Below are positions 22,380 to 33,706 of a stretch of DNA of 64,000 nucleotides, piece after piece. The stretch spans positions 2,770-66,769 of the forward strand of contig CACRXP010000984.1 of NCBI GenBank assembly GCA_902702965.1. The letters run 5' to 3'. The stretch is from Spirometra erinaceieuropaei. Taxonomy: Eukaryota; Platyhelminthes; Cestoda; Diphyllobothriidea; Diphyllobothriidae. The translations under genes were made by a program, and so were the position numbers. Under the pieces are notes generated by a model. That model was given only the letters and a program-made list of their open reading frames with translations, did no database searches and was not told the DNA's origin. Numbering within the stretch: the first letter of the stretch is position 1; each line of letters opens with the position of its first letter.

Positions 22380-22975
22380 TATATATGTTTACGGCGACAC
22401 TTTTGCAGTGACCATTTCAGCTTTACCTAATTTCTATCGAAATCCAACTCAGAGCGTGACGAAATTAGTTCACTTATATTTCCTCTAAAGGATAGGAATA
22501 TTCCTGTTAAACTGATGCCTCAAATTGCTTGTTGATAGCTGTGCCCTTCGAATAGGTTGTGTTATATTTGAGACTGAATGCGGCCGTCATAATCAGGAGA
22601 AAATAAACACCAATAGCATGCCGTTCGTACTATATAAATTTTATCAAATTCATCAAATAACTTTCCGAAATACTCTTTTAACTAGAGTTTCACTTAATAA
22701 ATGTAAGCTATATGATTGCAATCACGTGTTTGTAGAAATATCCCCAACTAAAGACTTTAGAGATCTAAGAACTACGCCGCTATTTTTGAGGTTAGGCATA
22801 CACGTTAAACCATCTGACATCTAAAGCTAGTTTCTATTCCAACATACGCAGACTATGCGCATGGCCTTTAACATGACCTTTCATCGATTCAAGTTGGAAC
22901 GTCAAATGACCCCTGTAGTCTTGTTAGCAACTGTTTAAATACAGCGGCACATTCTTGATACTGTCTGTCAACACT

Positions 22976-23072
22976 ATGATAATTATATTCTGGGTATTGC
23001 TGCTGTCGGCCTGGACGCAGACGGTGCGAGTGTGCCATTTATCCCAAAAGTCCATCGACAGCCCTGTTAATG
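22976..23072 (+). CDS. Candidate first exon with signal peptide
   Basis: From the ATG at 22976 the frame reads MIIIFWVLLLSAWTQT, then VRVCHLSQKSIDSPVN and one further base before a GTAAGG donor at 23073. This is a textbook hydrophobic secretion signal with a short mature start including one Cys. The exon ends in phase 1, the phase needed by the acceptor at 28253, so direct joining keeps the frame. A TTTAAATA promoter-like run lies about 45 bp upstream. The intervening 5.2 kb contains PLE insertions. Joining the two exons is inference and other exons may lie between. The GTG at the possible cleavage region could also serve as an earlier donor. Confidence 0.4.
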
Positions 23073-23869
23073 GTAAGGCGCAATAGTGCTCTCTATAAAA
23101 CTTGAAGTAACGACTTTGAGAGCATCTTAGGCATGTTGTCTACGCCTCTGAACTCCCGTCTTTTTATAGTAGTCCTTTAATACCTAAAATTTTATACCTA
23201 CAACAGCGTTTCATAAAATGTAGCTTAAATGAAACCTATGTAGTTAGGCCGCTTCCTTGTCCACGTATAGCTTAATTTTGGTTTTTAAAGATGCCCCTAA
23301 GCGCGAAAATTCTGGAAGCTTATCATCTTCAACAAGCACAGGCAGTCTAATAAATCTTTATTTAAAATAGTCAATTACTTTGAAAACGATTGTGTACAGC
23401 GAGCGTTTGTTAGATTCATGCCTTCTCGTGTTTTAAAACATATCAACCAAAGTAAACTTAGTTAACCGGGTTGGCAATGTTTAACAAGACGTGTTATGTT
23501 AACAAAAGCGTCTTGACATAAACATGATCCTCTCTGTTTAGATGTCCCCCAACATTGCAAGTTCGTTTTAGACAAGTACGCGTCCTTTATACCATGTGTG
23601 AGCGGATACCATGATTACATGATCCGCTTATCACTGTTTCCATATAAGTGCGCAATCAGATATTCAAGGCTGGCTGATATTTCGACCATCGCATTCGACA
23701 ATGTCAACCATGTACTCCGCATTAAGGGGAAGCAGGAGCACTGACTTAAATGAATAAGTTTATACTGAGAGTGGACTGGAACAGCCTATACCAATTTTGC
23801 ATTATAATTTCAAATACATTTTGGAGGTTTGAATAATGGCGGACGGTTGTAAATATATACATATGATAG

Positions 23870-24760
23870 AGGGAGGAAGTCCGTCAGAAATAAGGACTTT
23901 TACTCGTAAATTTGCGAGCTGGTTGCACCAACCCGTCATCAGACAAAGTGAATAATAAGAGGTGGGATTATCAAACTGCTAGTTGAGGCCGCAGACAGAG
24001 AGATAAGCAGACAAACTTCGAGGGGAAGGTGGGCATCGTGTTGTCGTGAGTGCCGGAGGTGAGTGTAGGTGTTGCGGGTATCGGTTATGGCTCACTGTGT
24101 TGGGGGTGTGGGCGAGAGAGCAGGTAGATAGGAATAGCTTGTCGGCGATATCATGCATGTCAGGGCAAGCATTGGCTGTTGTTGTTCTTAGAGTGGTCGC
24201 CAGTCAGTCGACCGATATCGGAGACCCTCGTAGTGGGCATCTAGGTTAACATGTGGTTAATGCTGTCCGCACCGGAGTGCCAAGCTTCAAGGAATTTCGG
24301 GTGCCTTTTTGGTGGTTACCATACCGACCACTTCTGTACCGTCCCTAGTGAAATGGTGGTCGATATCAACAGCGAGCGCAAATACAACAGATACGGGGTC
24401 ATGTGTCTAAATAGCTAGCGTTTGTTCATAACTACGAGTCCTAAGTTTACGGCTCGTGTGTGCATTAAAGCGGTGACGGCTTTTGGCGCTCAGGATACAC
24501 TAAATGGTGTTACTTTGCTGTTCTTCGGGTATGATACCCTTTGCGCGTAAAGAAGACGCCGGCGTTTGGTCAAAGCAGATGCAAAACCGGTTCATTTGTC
24601 TGACAAACGGTTCGGAAATACCTTGAATGTTGGGCTAGGAATAATATTTCCTCTGCGCCACTTCTCCTCTTAAACTCCGGTTTTGTGGTTGCGTCTGACG
24701 TCTGAAGCATTTTTATTTTTGAAACCCAATACGTTGTTTGAAAAAGAGAAAACACTTTCT
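23870..24760 (-). pseudogene. Penelope-like family B, GIY-YIG half and tail
   Basis: On the minus strand the region 24760-24260 aligns with the family-B GIY-YIG part at 7640-7060, with the same phrases (for example the one around 24610-24640 and 24290-24300). It is heavily broken by stops. The tail at 23990-23890 holds CTGATGA (23942-23936) followed by a GGTTG/CAACC hairpin and then CGCAAA where a hammerhead would need GAAA. This may be a decayed ribozyme. The stretch 24000-24240 is GC-richer and unassigned. Confidence 0.55.
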
Positions 24761-25865
24761 TTACTAAATTCTCGACGTCGGTTCCCCGTGTCGTCGTCAG
24801 CCTAGAGTAAATGTGCAGAAAGCAATTAAAATTTCAAACGTGTTGCACAATCAATGCTCAGTTGGTGCTTTATTCAGTAAGCTGGCGTCGTATGTGTCAG
24901 TCCGTATGGATCGGCTTTCGCCTCTTCCAGTTTCCTCTGAGATTTTTGTACGCGGCATCTAACTCGATATGCCTGTTGATGCATGACTCATCCGAGTGCA
25001 TTGCTTCAAGAAACTCTCGGCCTTCTTTAGATGGGCAGACGCAAACGATGCAAATTTTGTCCCATGCGAAATTGCGCCAGTATCAAGAGGGTACGTGCCC
25101 ATTTGGGACAAGTGGTCTCGCCTTTTAACTGCAAGTTGATGTTCGTGAATGCATATAGAGGCAAATTTTCACGTTTGGCCACAATATACGGCACCACAGG
25201 CATTGCATGGGATCTTATAGACGACTTCTTTTCTATCGAGGCAGCCAACCTTATCCTTAGGGTGTAAAAACTGGGCGCGTAAAGTAGTCGGCGGCCTATG
25301 CGACAATTTTATCTAGTGTTTCCTCAAGTGTCTTTTAACAAGTTCAGACACATTCCTGATATAAGGAAGGATTTGCCAAGTGTTTGCGTTGGTCGCTTTA
25401 TTTAAACTATCCAGTTTCTTTGTTTTTATTTCTCGTTCTCTAATGCATCGACGTACGAAATCTCTAGGGTAATTGTTCTGCAAAAATAATCCAAACAGTT
25501 AGTTTAGTTCAAGTTTGCAGCTTTCTTCAAAAGAGCAAAGTGTTTTTGTTCGATCCATCAGACGTTTGACAGAACTTTGCATGTGAGAGATCGGACTGTT
25601 GCTCTCATCGTGTAGAATTATTTTCGCATATGATTCTTTGCGGTAAATGGACGTCTGTAATGTTCCGTCAATCTTATGTTGTACGAAAGCATATTTAAAT
25701 GGGAGATTATTGTCAACCTTTACCAACGTGAATTTATTTCGCGGAATGGTTGATTTGATTGTGTTGTTAAATATTTCTTGCTGATCCGTTTTAACGACGA
25801 CGAACGTGTCGCCGGCGTTTGCCCATCTTAAAAAGGCCGAGGGTTTCTTAAAGCCATGCATTGTG
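24750..25865 (-). pseudogene. Penelope-like family A, RT to tail, broken
   Basis: The minus strand carries the RT palm remnant at 25861-25499, where YVDD is replaced by ANAGD, followed by TFVVVKTDQQ, NNLPFKYAFVQHK and the thumb (YRKESYAKIILH, then PISHMQSSVKRL). Next come the linker and a GIY-YIG region (about 25250-24990), then the family-A tail with a CTGACGA...GTCGAGAA hammerhead-like remnant near 24805-24770. It is 5' truncated at 25865, exactly where an inverted family-A 3' end begins. The motif C loss makes it dead. Confidence 0.7.
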
Positions 25866-26166
25866 AGGAGTCATGCATTAACAGGCATATTGAGTTAGAT
25901 GCCGCGTACAAAAATCTCAGAGAAAAGTGGAGGAGACGAAAGCCGATCAATACGGACTGACACATACGACGCCAGCTTACTGACTGAAGTACAAAATGAG
26001 CATTGATTTTGCAAAACTTTTGACATTTTAATTGTTTTCTGCACATTTACTCTAGTTTGACGACGACATGGGGAACCTACGTCGAAAATTTACTCAGTAA
26101 AGTTTTTTCTCTTTCCCAATGAACGCATTTGATTTCAAATTGTATTTCTCGCGATGCCTGCGTTCC
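25866..26166 (+). mobile_element. Penelope-like family A 3' end, inverted against its neighbour
   Basis: Plus-strand translation resembles the end of the GIY-YIG protein (NRHIELDAAYKNLREKW-type phrase near 25885-25930). The tail runs to GCGATGCCTGCGTTCC and then an AT run. About 215 bp (25827-26046) are an inverted copy, roughly 90% identical by eye, of 24811-25030. The two family-A ends therefore form a large inverted repeat around 24.8-26.05 kb. Confidence 0.7.
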
Positions 26167-26177
26167 AAAATATATAT

Positions 26178-26263
26178 ATATATGAGAAGAAGAGGTGATC
26201 TCGGGAACCATGATTGTATTGTTACAATCATGGTTCCCGAGATCGCCTCTTCTTCTCATTTAT
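26178..26263. repeat. Near-perfect palindrome made of two inverted PLE tails
   Basis: The left arm (GAGAAGAAGAGGTGATCTCG, then GGAACCATGATTGTA) and the right arm are inverted copies about 37 bp long, with one mismatch (GTGATC against GCGATC), separated by only a few bases. The right arm continues (26263-26310) into the family-C/D tail sequence ending TTCTATTAGCAATA. AT microsatellites flank both sides (26167-26179 and 26297-26309). On either strand the sequence would form a very stable hairpin. Confidence 0.85.
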
Positions 26264-26310
26264 GTCCGGGGACTCGAATCTTCGCTTCTATTAGCAATAT
26301 ATATATACTG

Positions 26311-28252
26311 GTCGTCGCCGCACTACTTCCTAAGTAATAGCTTGCTTATGTTACTACATACTTCAGTGTTATTCCGTAATTACTCTGTTTCGGCCGGCAA
26401 CTTTGTTGTCTGGAATTGACGAATGCGCTTTTGTGAGGGCTACTTGCAATCTTACTCTTCGCTATCTCGATCACCGACACATGCAACTCCAGTCTCTATT
26501 GAGTCAAATATAGCGACTAAGCCAACAGTGCACGCAACGATGTTTGTCCAGATTCTTTCAGCGTCAGATGTTATACGCCATTTCTTATACCGAGTCGTGA
26601 CTAACAGATCAGAAGTTAAGAATATTTTATCATAATCGCGTGCTAACATTCACCGCCTCGAAGTGGACAGATGGCGCCAAACCATTGGTAATATAGAAAT
26701 CTCATTTCGTTTGCAGTGGTTCCAATAATGTTTGTTGCATTACTTTGCCCGGTGTGCTCCTAGTAGGACACGCACAAACGTGCCGCGAGAGGAGAATATG
26801 CTGAGTTACCAGTCCCGGCAGTTAGGCGATGCTGGACAGGGGACAATACCGCACAAACTTTAACCCGTACGCAGCCTAAGAGTCGAAACGCATCCGTAAT
26901 TAAGTATGTGGATCTAATAAAGTGGCAGGTATTGCACACTGTCTCATAAGGCAAAGGCATTCAGCGTACATTGCGTATACCGTCGAATAATCCAACAATA
27001 TGAACTAGATAGACGCACAGTTATTGTTACAGTAAACGAGATCGTCTTTGTATTGAAGCGATCGGCTGCTCTGTACCGCCCTGTCAGTTTTGCTGGAAAA
27101 CAGTCGGTCCATATATGATAATGTCACACGCGTCGGTCGTGCGAAAACCCCCGTTCATTGTTTGCATTGTCGAACCAGTCGAATGATTGTTAGGTGGCCT
27201 CGTCAGCGATTATCAAGCTGTACTTCACCGGTTGAAGACAGCGTTCTAAATTGTTTGCATTCCACTTTGCACTTCACAAGATGTCTTAATTTTAACAAAA
27301 ATGTGTTCATCAGCAGTGAGTGTTCGAAACTTCCGTGTAAACAGACATTCACTTTGAAACTGGTCATGTGTGTCTAGCCCCTTCTGCATAACAAAGGCCT
27401 TTGATGGGCTGGTATTTTTATTGACATTGACGGGTCACTAATCCAACATGATCGCCGCTCAGAAATAATCCATACGGATAGGTATTTCTAAATAGTTACA
27501 TGACCGTTAAACAGCCGTTGGCAGACGGCATGTAAACAGAAGCAGCACTGGGAAATTCAAACGACAGGGGTATGGTTAACGTCAGGGTTCACTTACTCCG
27601 ATGAGCAATTGTGCCGAGAAAAAGAGTCGAACATCCAGGAACTTTATGATGTCACAAATTCTGATCCTCCATACTGTCATCAATCTTGGAAGGCGACAGT
27701 ATTCTACCATTAAATGATGATATTAGTGCCCTTTGCAGGCATTGTCAAAAAGGCATTGCTTTGTCGTACAATTTCTCTTATAAAGACCTTAAAGCTTATT
27801 GGCCAAACTAACGCAGCAGCCCTCAGATGTCTTTTAACTCCTTTCTCTGCCACCAGTCATTTGCATTTACCACGAGATATTAACCATACCTTTACCATTC
27901 AAACTATTCTAATTCCTTTGCTTATTTGCATTTTATGATAAAGGCGAATAATTATGCCTTAGCTTATGCATTTCGAAAAATGGCATGAACTTTGTTTCAT
28001 CATGCGTATGTGGAATTTTTATCGGATAATCATAGCCTACTATTTGTATGCACATGCAGATGTGAGCATTATTAGCCTCATGGATAAAAACATGTTCGAC
28101 AAAATGATTATTTAGTAAAGTTACCGGCAATGGCAACCTCATCTAACGTCACCGCTCAAAAACTGGATGTATGTCGTTAAACAATTCAGGGTCAGTGAAC
28201 CATTTTTAACTCTTACCACTGCCATTAAACACATTTTGACCTCTTCTCGCAG
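26311..28252. other. No gene assigned; one Cys-rich frame
   Basis: The frame at about 27090-27377 (plus) follows a CCCTGTCAG acceptor-like site and encodes a Cys-rich stretch (HCLHCRTSRM, SVLNCLHSTLHFTRC). It could be an exon of the gene whose terminal exon is at 28253, but no donor site supports it. Frames at 26423-26650 overlap on both strands and are undecided. Confidence 0.3.
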
Positions 28253-28794
28253 CCCGTCGAAGGTGTACTTCTGGTCCGAACCACCGAGTATCAACCATAG
28301 TAGAACATCTCCTAAAGGCACATGTTCTTCTGAACTCATTCGTTTATTTGCCTGCTTGCATCGGCAAGTTGAAAGGCCGAGTGCAATCGTTTTCCTTCGG
28401 CAACCAAAGCAAATGCTCACGAGAAGGTAACAAACAAATCGCTGCACCTCATTCGTATGCCTGCGAAATGGACATGTTTGTCAATGTGGAAGCCGAAATA
28501 ATACAAATTTGTCCCCCGATCGGATGTGCTGAGGACTCCATGAAAATTCAAATTGCATCAAAACGGCTTAGGGTAACATTCCTTGCGGATTATGACACAA
28601 TCGAATATTCGGAAGTATTCCACCTTCGGAGCCTGCACAGTTTATCATTAAGGTCAGTGAATTACATTCCTGATTGCAACACGGCAACCAGGAGCAATCC
28701 TCCCCTCGGCCAAAACGACATTGTTGCCCTAGCAACTGTTTGGGAAGTTTTGCAAAAAGTCGTGCCTACTTCATGCCAAACAGATCCTGTATAA
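28253..28794 (+). CDS. Terminal exon of an unknown protein, paralogue 2
   Basis: A pyrimidine-rich acceptor (CCTCTTCTCGCAG) precedes the exon, and two bases come before the first full codon (phase 1). The frame is open for 180 codons to TAA and is followed 15 bp later by AATAAA (28809-28814). Landmarks shared with 9502-10058 include an early Cys, LPACIGK, FSFGNQSKC, SYACEMDMFVN, a KRLRVTF strand, SLRSVNYIPDC and the final CQTDPV. Overall identity is low (perhaps 25%), so the duplication is old. It is probably the C-terminal domain of a secreted protein whose signal peptide may be encoded at 22976-23072. No family is recognised. Confidence 0.6.
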
Positions 28795-28808
28795 GTCTTA
28801 TGAACAAA

Positions 28809-28814
28809 AATAAA
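28809..28814 (+). terminator. Polyadenylation signal AATAAA
   Basis: Canonical signal 15 bp after the stop of the terminal exon at 28253-28794. It supports that exon being the end of a transcript. Confidence 0.45.
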
Positions 28815-28829
28815 GTGGTTGCAAAAGGC

Positions 28830-30630
28830 CTAAGAAAGCATGTCACTTTTCCCGAAATACATAAGTTACTTTTAAAAACTGAACTTAACTGACTTTCTAT
28901 TTCAGCAATGACTTAGCTGGACACTAAAACAGCCAGAATACCGTGGCTGAATTAACAACAAACGACTTTAGTATGCGTCAGTCAAACCATAAGCTAGGCA
29001 GAAGAAAATAGTAAAGCAACACGTAAAAGCAGAAAGTAGTTGCTGAATTCTGGCATATTTTTTACACAACTTATCAGACATTTGTGGAAATGAACGCCCT
29101 TACTTGACAAAGTTACTTACTACGTTTGTGGGGATGCATATATGAACAGAACAAATGAAAGCAAATATCTTTCAACGCAGTTATTGCCATTTCAATAATG
29201 GCGTTTGACGTGCTTTGAGAAGTCGACCGTCCAGTGTTAGGAAATTCAGGGTAGCTTATGATTTAATTGCGCTTGTTATATATTTAAATTCACTCAAACA
29301 CATTTTACCAGAGCAATTATATGTACGTGTAAACCAAGGCTGTCAATTCCGAATTGATAAATCGGTCAACCACAAGGTAGTATAGGTCATTAATTGGACA
29401 TCAGTCGTCATCAGGACTTTGCCTTCATTTATCATTAGCCGTATTTATATTGCATTTTGACCTGATGATTTTCAACACCCAGATGGTAGGCCGATTTTAG
29501 CGGATCGTTATTCCAATTCTAATCGCATGAGGGATGCCTAGTTGAACAATGTAAAACGCGTTTAATCGATACGGACGCTGACCCCGGTAAATCTGCACAA
29601 AATCGCCCTCGCCTACATAATCCTCTCAGTGGCGACCGACCTGAAGCAGGTCGTCGCGGTATGGTAATCTGCAGGTCAGCCGGGTTAACTTTTATTCCAT
29701 AACCTATTGTTTCAACTTGGCTATTGCCCTTTACCTAAGCGCAATTCTTTATGTCCATTCGAAAATGTGATCGGTTACAGCAATCTCCTTTACCTAGACC
29801 ACTGATTTTGGTCTTGTCCGTCACAGTGAAACTCTTTTTTCATGCGTATACATGGTCAATTACCGTAAGTCCGCTTGCCAGCGTTTTAGTCCAGTTGCAG
29901 ACTGTGAGATAGGCTTTACGTAATGGGATGTTTGAGGACCCTGTTCCGTTTCAGGTGGGCCCGTAAAGCTCTATGCTTAGACACATAAACTTTGTCACGT
30001 GTCGTTTCGTTGTTCTGTCTGACTCGCTTGCATGCACGCTCAGGGGTTTTCGTGTGCGCTGAGGTAATATCGACATGCAGAACGCCGTGTGCTAATTTCT
30101 ACAGCGTCTATGGGATGACATTATGCAGATATTAGCAGGATTTACTTCTGTGGACGCCTAAACGGGAAATAAGAACAGAAAATACACCCAGAATGGGTGG
30201 CTTTCAGTCAACTTTTAGGAGAATTTGAGGTAGGTTGGTGGATAGGTTTAGGATTAAGTTAAATACGAGGTTTGCATTTAGATTTAGAATTAGCGGTCAA
30301 GTAGACGACGGTTAATTATTTGATTTAACGTAATGGACGAATAGTTACAATTTCCGTGTCCTGTTTAGACGTCCACATAAGTCGGTACGACCGAGATTTA
30401 AATGGTAGTTTACTATTAAGATAATAAATCATCCAAGTTGCTTTTTCACAGCGAACAAAGCTATTTTTTAACGAAAAAGCCTGGAGTTGTTGGTCAACAT
30501 GTGATTACCAGGTGTGTCAGCAAGAGTATTGAAGAAAAAAGACCATGAATGCCTAAACGTGTTAGGGGACGTAGGTTAACGTTGTTAAAGTCACCACATG
30601 TCACCGGTTAGAGATTTCAATAAAACTTCA
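28830..30630. other. No gene recognised
   Basis: A GTAAGT donor-like site at about 29870 has no supporting frame. Nothing else stands out. Confidence 0.4.
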
Positions 30631-30892
30631 TTTTCAAATACAGGCGAGGTGAAAGTGGAAAGGTGCGGATGGTAACATGTGGTTAGTTGGTCTTTGACCG
30701 GGGTAAGTCGAAGCCTGAATAAAGTTCTTCCGCGCGCAAAAGACCGGATTTCCTAAGCTGATTACGACAACTTCTGTTGTTGCAAACAAATCTTGACCCA
30801 GTAGCTTAGGGTAGCAAGATGGGGCCCAGTAAATCGCACGGAAAGTTTCACTAGGGTCCAAACGCTACTCAGAATCAACAGCATCTGCGAGA

Positions 30893-31453
30893 ATGGCGCT
30901 GTTTAGGCGCTTAATTTTGCCTTTTTTCGGACACTACAGGAGGTGCTATCGAATTCTTTCTAATGACCTTGACGTTACGCCTTGCTGGTTGCCCGTTCTA
31001 AAACTCCTCGCTGGACGACAATGTGGAAAAATTAGAAGTCTCTTACTAATTCCTAACAGCGACAAGCTGGGAACAAAGATGTATTCAAAAGATAGCAAAG
31101 GCTTGCTTGGAAGGGATCAAATGAGAGCATTATCTGGAGCTTCTAGCATGTCGATTGAGCTTCTGGCTTTTCTGCGATTGGACACAGTTTCCATCCTACC
31201 GGTAGCCGGCATGATATTAACACGCGCCCGCAATGTGAACATATCTATTGGACGACGTGTGAGAACATCCTATGGGTGGCGAACAAACGAGTCAGTTAGG
31301 ACGGTTCCTCCTACAAATACTGACCGGATAACAATGTCAAATATAAATGCATGTATCACATTATATGTCCAGCTTTGCACTATTAACTGCATGGAGAGTT
31401 TAAAACATAACGAAACAAAATATCAGAGGCCGATTTTTAACGTTATAGGCTAG
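30893..31453 (+). CDS. Unassigned 186-codon open frame
   Basis: An ATG-initiated frame of this length is unlikely, though not impossible, by chance at about 40% GC. The first residues (MALFRRLILPFFGHY) are hydrophobic and basic. Later parts include SKGLLGRDQMRALSGASS and IELLAFLRLDTVSILPVAGM. I recognise no domain, and neither splice sites nor a promoter decide the matter. On the minus strand just upstream, 30861-30634 is also open (75 codons) and could belong to a different exon. It may be a single-exon gene, a transposon remnant or a chance frame. Confidence 0.25.
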   Translation: MALFRRLILPFFGHYRRCYRILSNDLDVTPCWLPVLKLLAGRQCGKIRSLLLIPNSDKLGTKMYSKDSKGLLGRDQMRALSGASSMSIELLAFLRLDTVSILPVAGMILTRARNVNISIGRRVRTSYGWRTNESVRTVPPTNTDRITMSNINACITLYVQLCTINCMESLKHNETKYQRPIFNVIG

Positions 31454-31813
31454 ATGGAAACACCTATCCTCTGTTGATAACCATAAATATAAGGTTTGCA
31501 TTTACATCAGAATCTGATTAAAAACTAACCTGTTATATTCCGTTTTCCGCTTTTAGGGTAAACAGTTCTCCGGAAAAAAAAGAATAAGATAAGATTTTAT
31601 GTCCACTATGGTGTGCTGATTTTTCGTTTTAATAAGGCGTTCATATGGTGGCCTATAACAGTCAAATGACTGGAATATGTAAAAGCTGAATACATGTCTA
31701 ACAGAAGGCTCATTTCGTCAAATACCTGTTACCTGACAGTTAGCCATATAAGTTTGTAAGGCAGATAATAACTAGATATCTTATGCGACCCATCTAAAAT
31801 TTGGCCATGTCAG

Positions 31814-32087
31814 TTTTGACCCGAGTTATAATTTATGACTTAAACGGCTCTAAATATAGCAGTAACTTCTCCTATTCTTTTAGTTTTTGGAAAGATATCG
31901 AAGTCCTCACTGAGAATCCCAAAAGGCTGACGAAAGAGACTTCGTTGTGGCAACAGCGTTACTCGTTGTCGTCTATATCACCGATATTGCAGCAGGTTCA
32001 TACTGAACAAAATGTAGGATGGGCAGAGTCATTTAATTGCGGATATAATTACGGCTATATTATATACTGTGGAACGGATTTTTCAAG
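31814..32087 (+). CDS. Candidate internal exon, unknown protein
   Basis: A CATGTCAG acceptor at 31806-31813 and a GTAGGA donor at 32088 enclose 274 bases with one frame fully open (2 + 90 codons + 2). It begins in phase 1 and ends in phase 2, the same phases as the candidate exon at 40139-40343. The product includes VIIYDLNGSKYSSNFSYSFS and FNCGYNYGYIIYCGTDF, rich in Tyr and Ser with two Cys, as in an extracellular domain. No family is recognised, and the acceptor lacks a strong pyrimidine run. Confidence 0.3.
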
Positions 32088-33177
32088 GTAGGATAACTGT
32101 AGCAATTTACCCTGAAACAGTAAATTGTTTAGCGGCTCCCATGTGCTGATGATTGCCATTTTCGATATGACTTAGGTTATTGGGATTTTTGAGGATAGAT
32201 GAATTGAACGATGTTAAATTCCGGCCTTTTAGATATGTTCTAATAGCAGTTGTCCTCAACATAACGCAAAATAAGTATCTTGCCCTCTACTGAGCTCGAC
32301 AAAAAATCAACAATGCCTCGGACACGACAAACTGACATGTTGTTCTGAATCTATGTAAGTACGTTCCAACACTTTTACCTAGCTCAAATTTTCTTGTACC
32401 AAAAATTTAAAAACACATGATATGCCGTCTATTTTGCCATCACTCATTTAAGTCTTTCTTGGAAAACTAAGTAAGAAAGTATATATTTTGATGTTTGAGT
32501 CCTTTCTTTTGAAAGGGCATTAACTGTGCTAATTTATATGTAAATGTCTTATTTCGAAAACGCGAATGGCTCTACATGTTGATCGCATATCCTTGAAGCC
32601 GGAATAACATATACGATTAAAATTTATATCCACACAGATAAGGCTTCATGGGTAAATTAAAACGCGTTGATATAATTAAATAATGCTAATAAAATGAACG
32701 CCGGGAAGCAAATGAACGTTATTTGACTTGGGTCTGGAGAAGACCCAACAAAATCCCTGAAATTGGGAATGACATTCTGATATCCAATTTTATTTTACCA
32801 TGTTAGTCGTGGTCGCGTCCGCCTCGGTTTTTCAACGGTGCTCTACTTACTGTTTACAAACACCTTCCGAATTCATGCTAGTCAGCTATCTGGACTACAG
32901 GCATGGAACACCATGGCCTTCCAAGCCTTTGCGAAATGTCAGCCGACTGCATTATGCAAATGACTAAAAAGCCGAAAAATAACTTGCTGAAGATCCAATT
33001 ATGCATCTTAACACAGACAAATAACATGTGGTATAGTATAAGCGTCAAACACCTACTAATTTATATGCGGTGCTTAACAAACCAGTGTAAACCAACTAAC
33101 ATTGTTTGTTTACTTGCGCAATTTGGAAGCGTTGGAAAGAACCGAGTGGCCAGGATGCATTTGCGAAGGTTGTAGAG

Positions 33178-33312
33178 TTGATGGATAATTATAATTATTA
33201 TAATTAATTATAAGTATTATAGGTATTTAAGATTGTAATTATAATTCATGAATAATTATACTTATATAATTATAATTACATTATTGTAATAATAATTACA
33301 ATTATTATTTTG
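33178..33312. repeat. AT-rich, self-complementary stretch
   Basis: Nearly pure A/T built from ATAATTATAATTATT-type words that read the same on both strands. Simple sequence able to form cruciforms; no gene. Confidence 0.6.
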
Positions 33313-33706
33313 TGTAACTAGTCGCCTTGTGATTTTCTTGTATACTCGTTAAAATAAATGCAATGCTGCGTACAATAAGTCAAAAGTGACCGCGCATTTT
33401 CACACCACAGAAAATACGCTGGTATTTTGTGCCAAACCAAACCAGACATTCACTGCTGCTCCGAGGTCATGCGAAGTGTCGTAGAACTGACGGGGGATTC
33501 TTTTGACCTTAGTATGTCGCCTAAGTTGCATTTGTATGTCTGATTATGGAAATGTCACAATGAACTTTACTGTCACTCTTTGGCCACTTAGTGGAAATTC
33601 ACAGTGCACCTGTTCGCCTAAAGACAGTAAAGTCAAATATTAGCTTTCAACGTAAAAAAATAAATGTCTTCCGCATTCGCGATAGGACTTTGAAAAATAC
33701 CCATCG

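Noticed and set aside
22525..22824. 99-codon plus frame with several Cys, considered as a terminal exon.
   Set aside because: The acceptor candidates are weak and the Cys pattern does not fit the exon pair at 9.5 and 28.3 kb.
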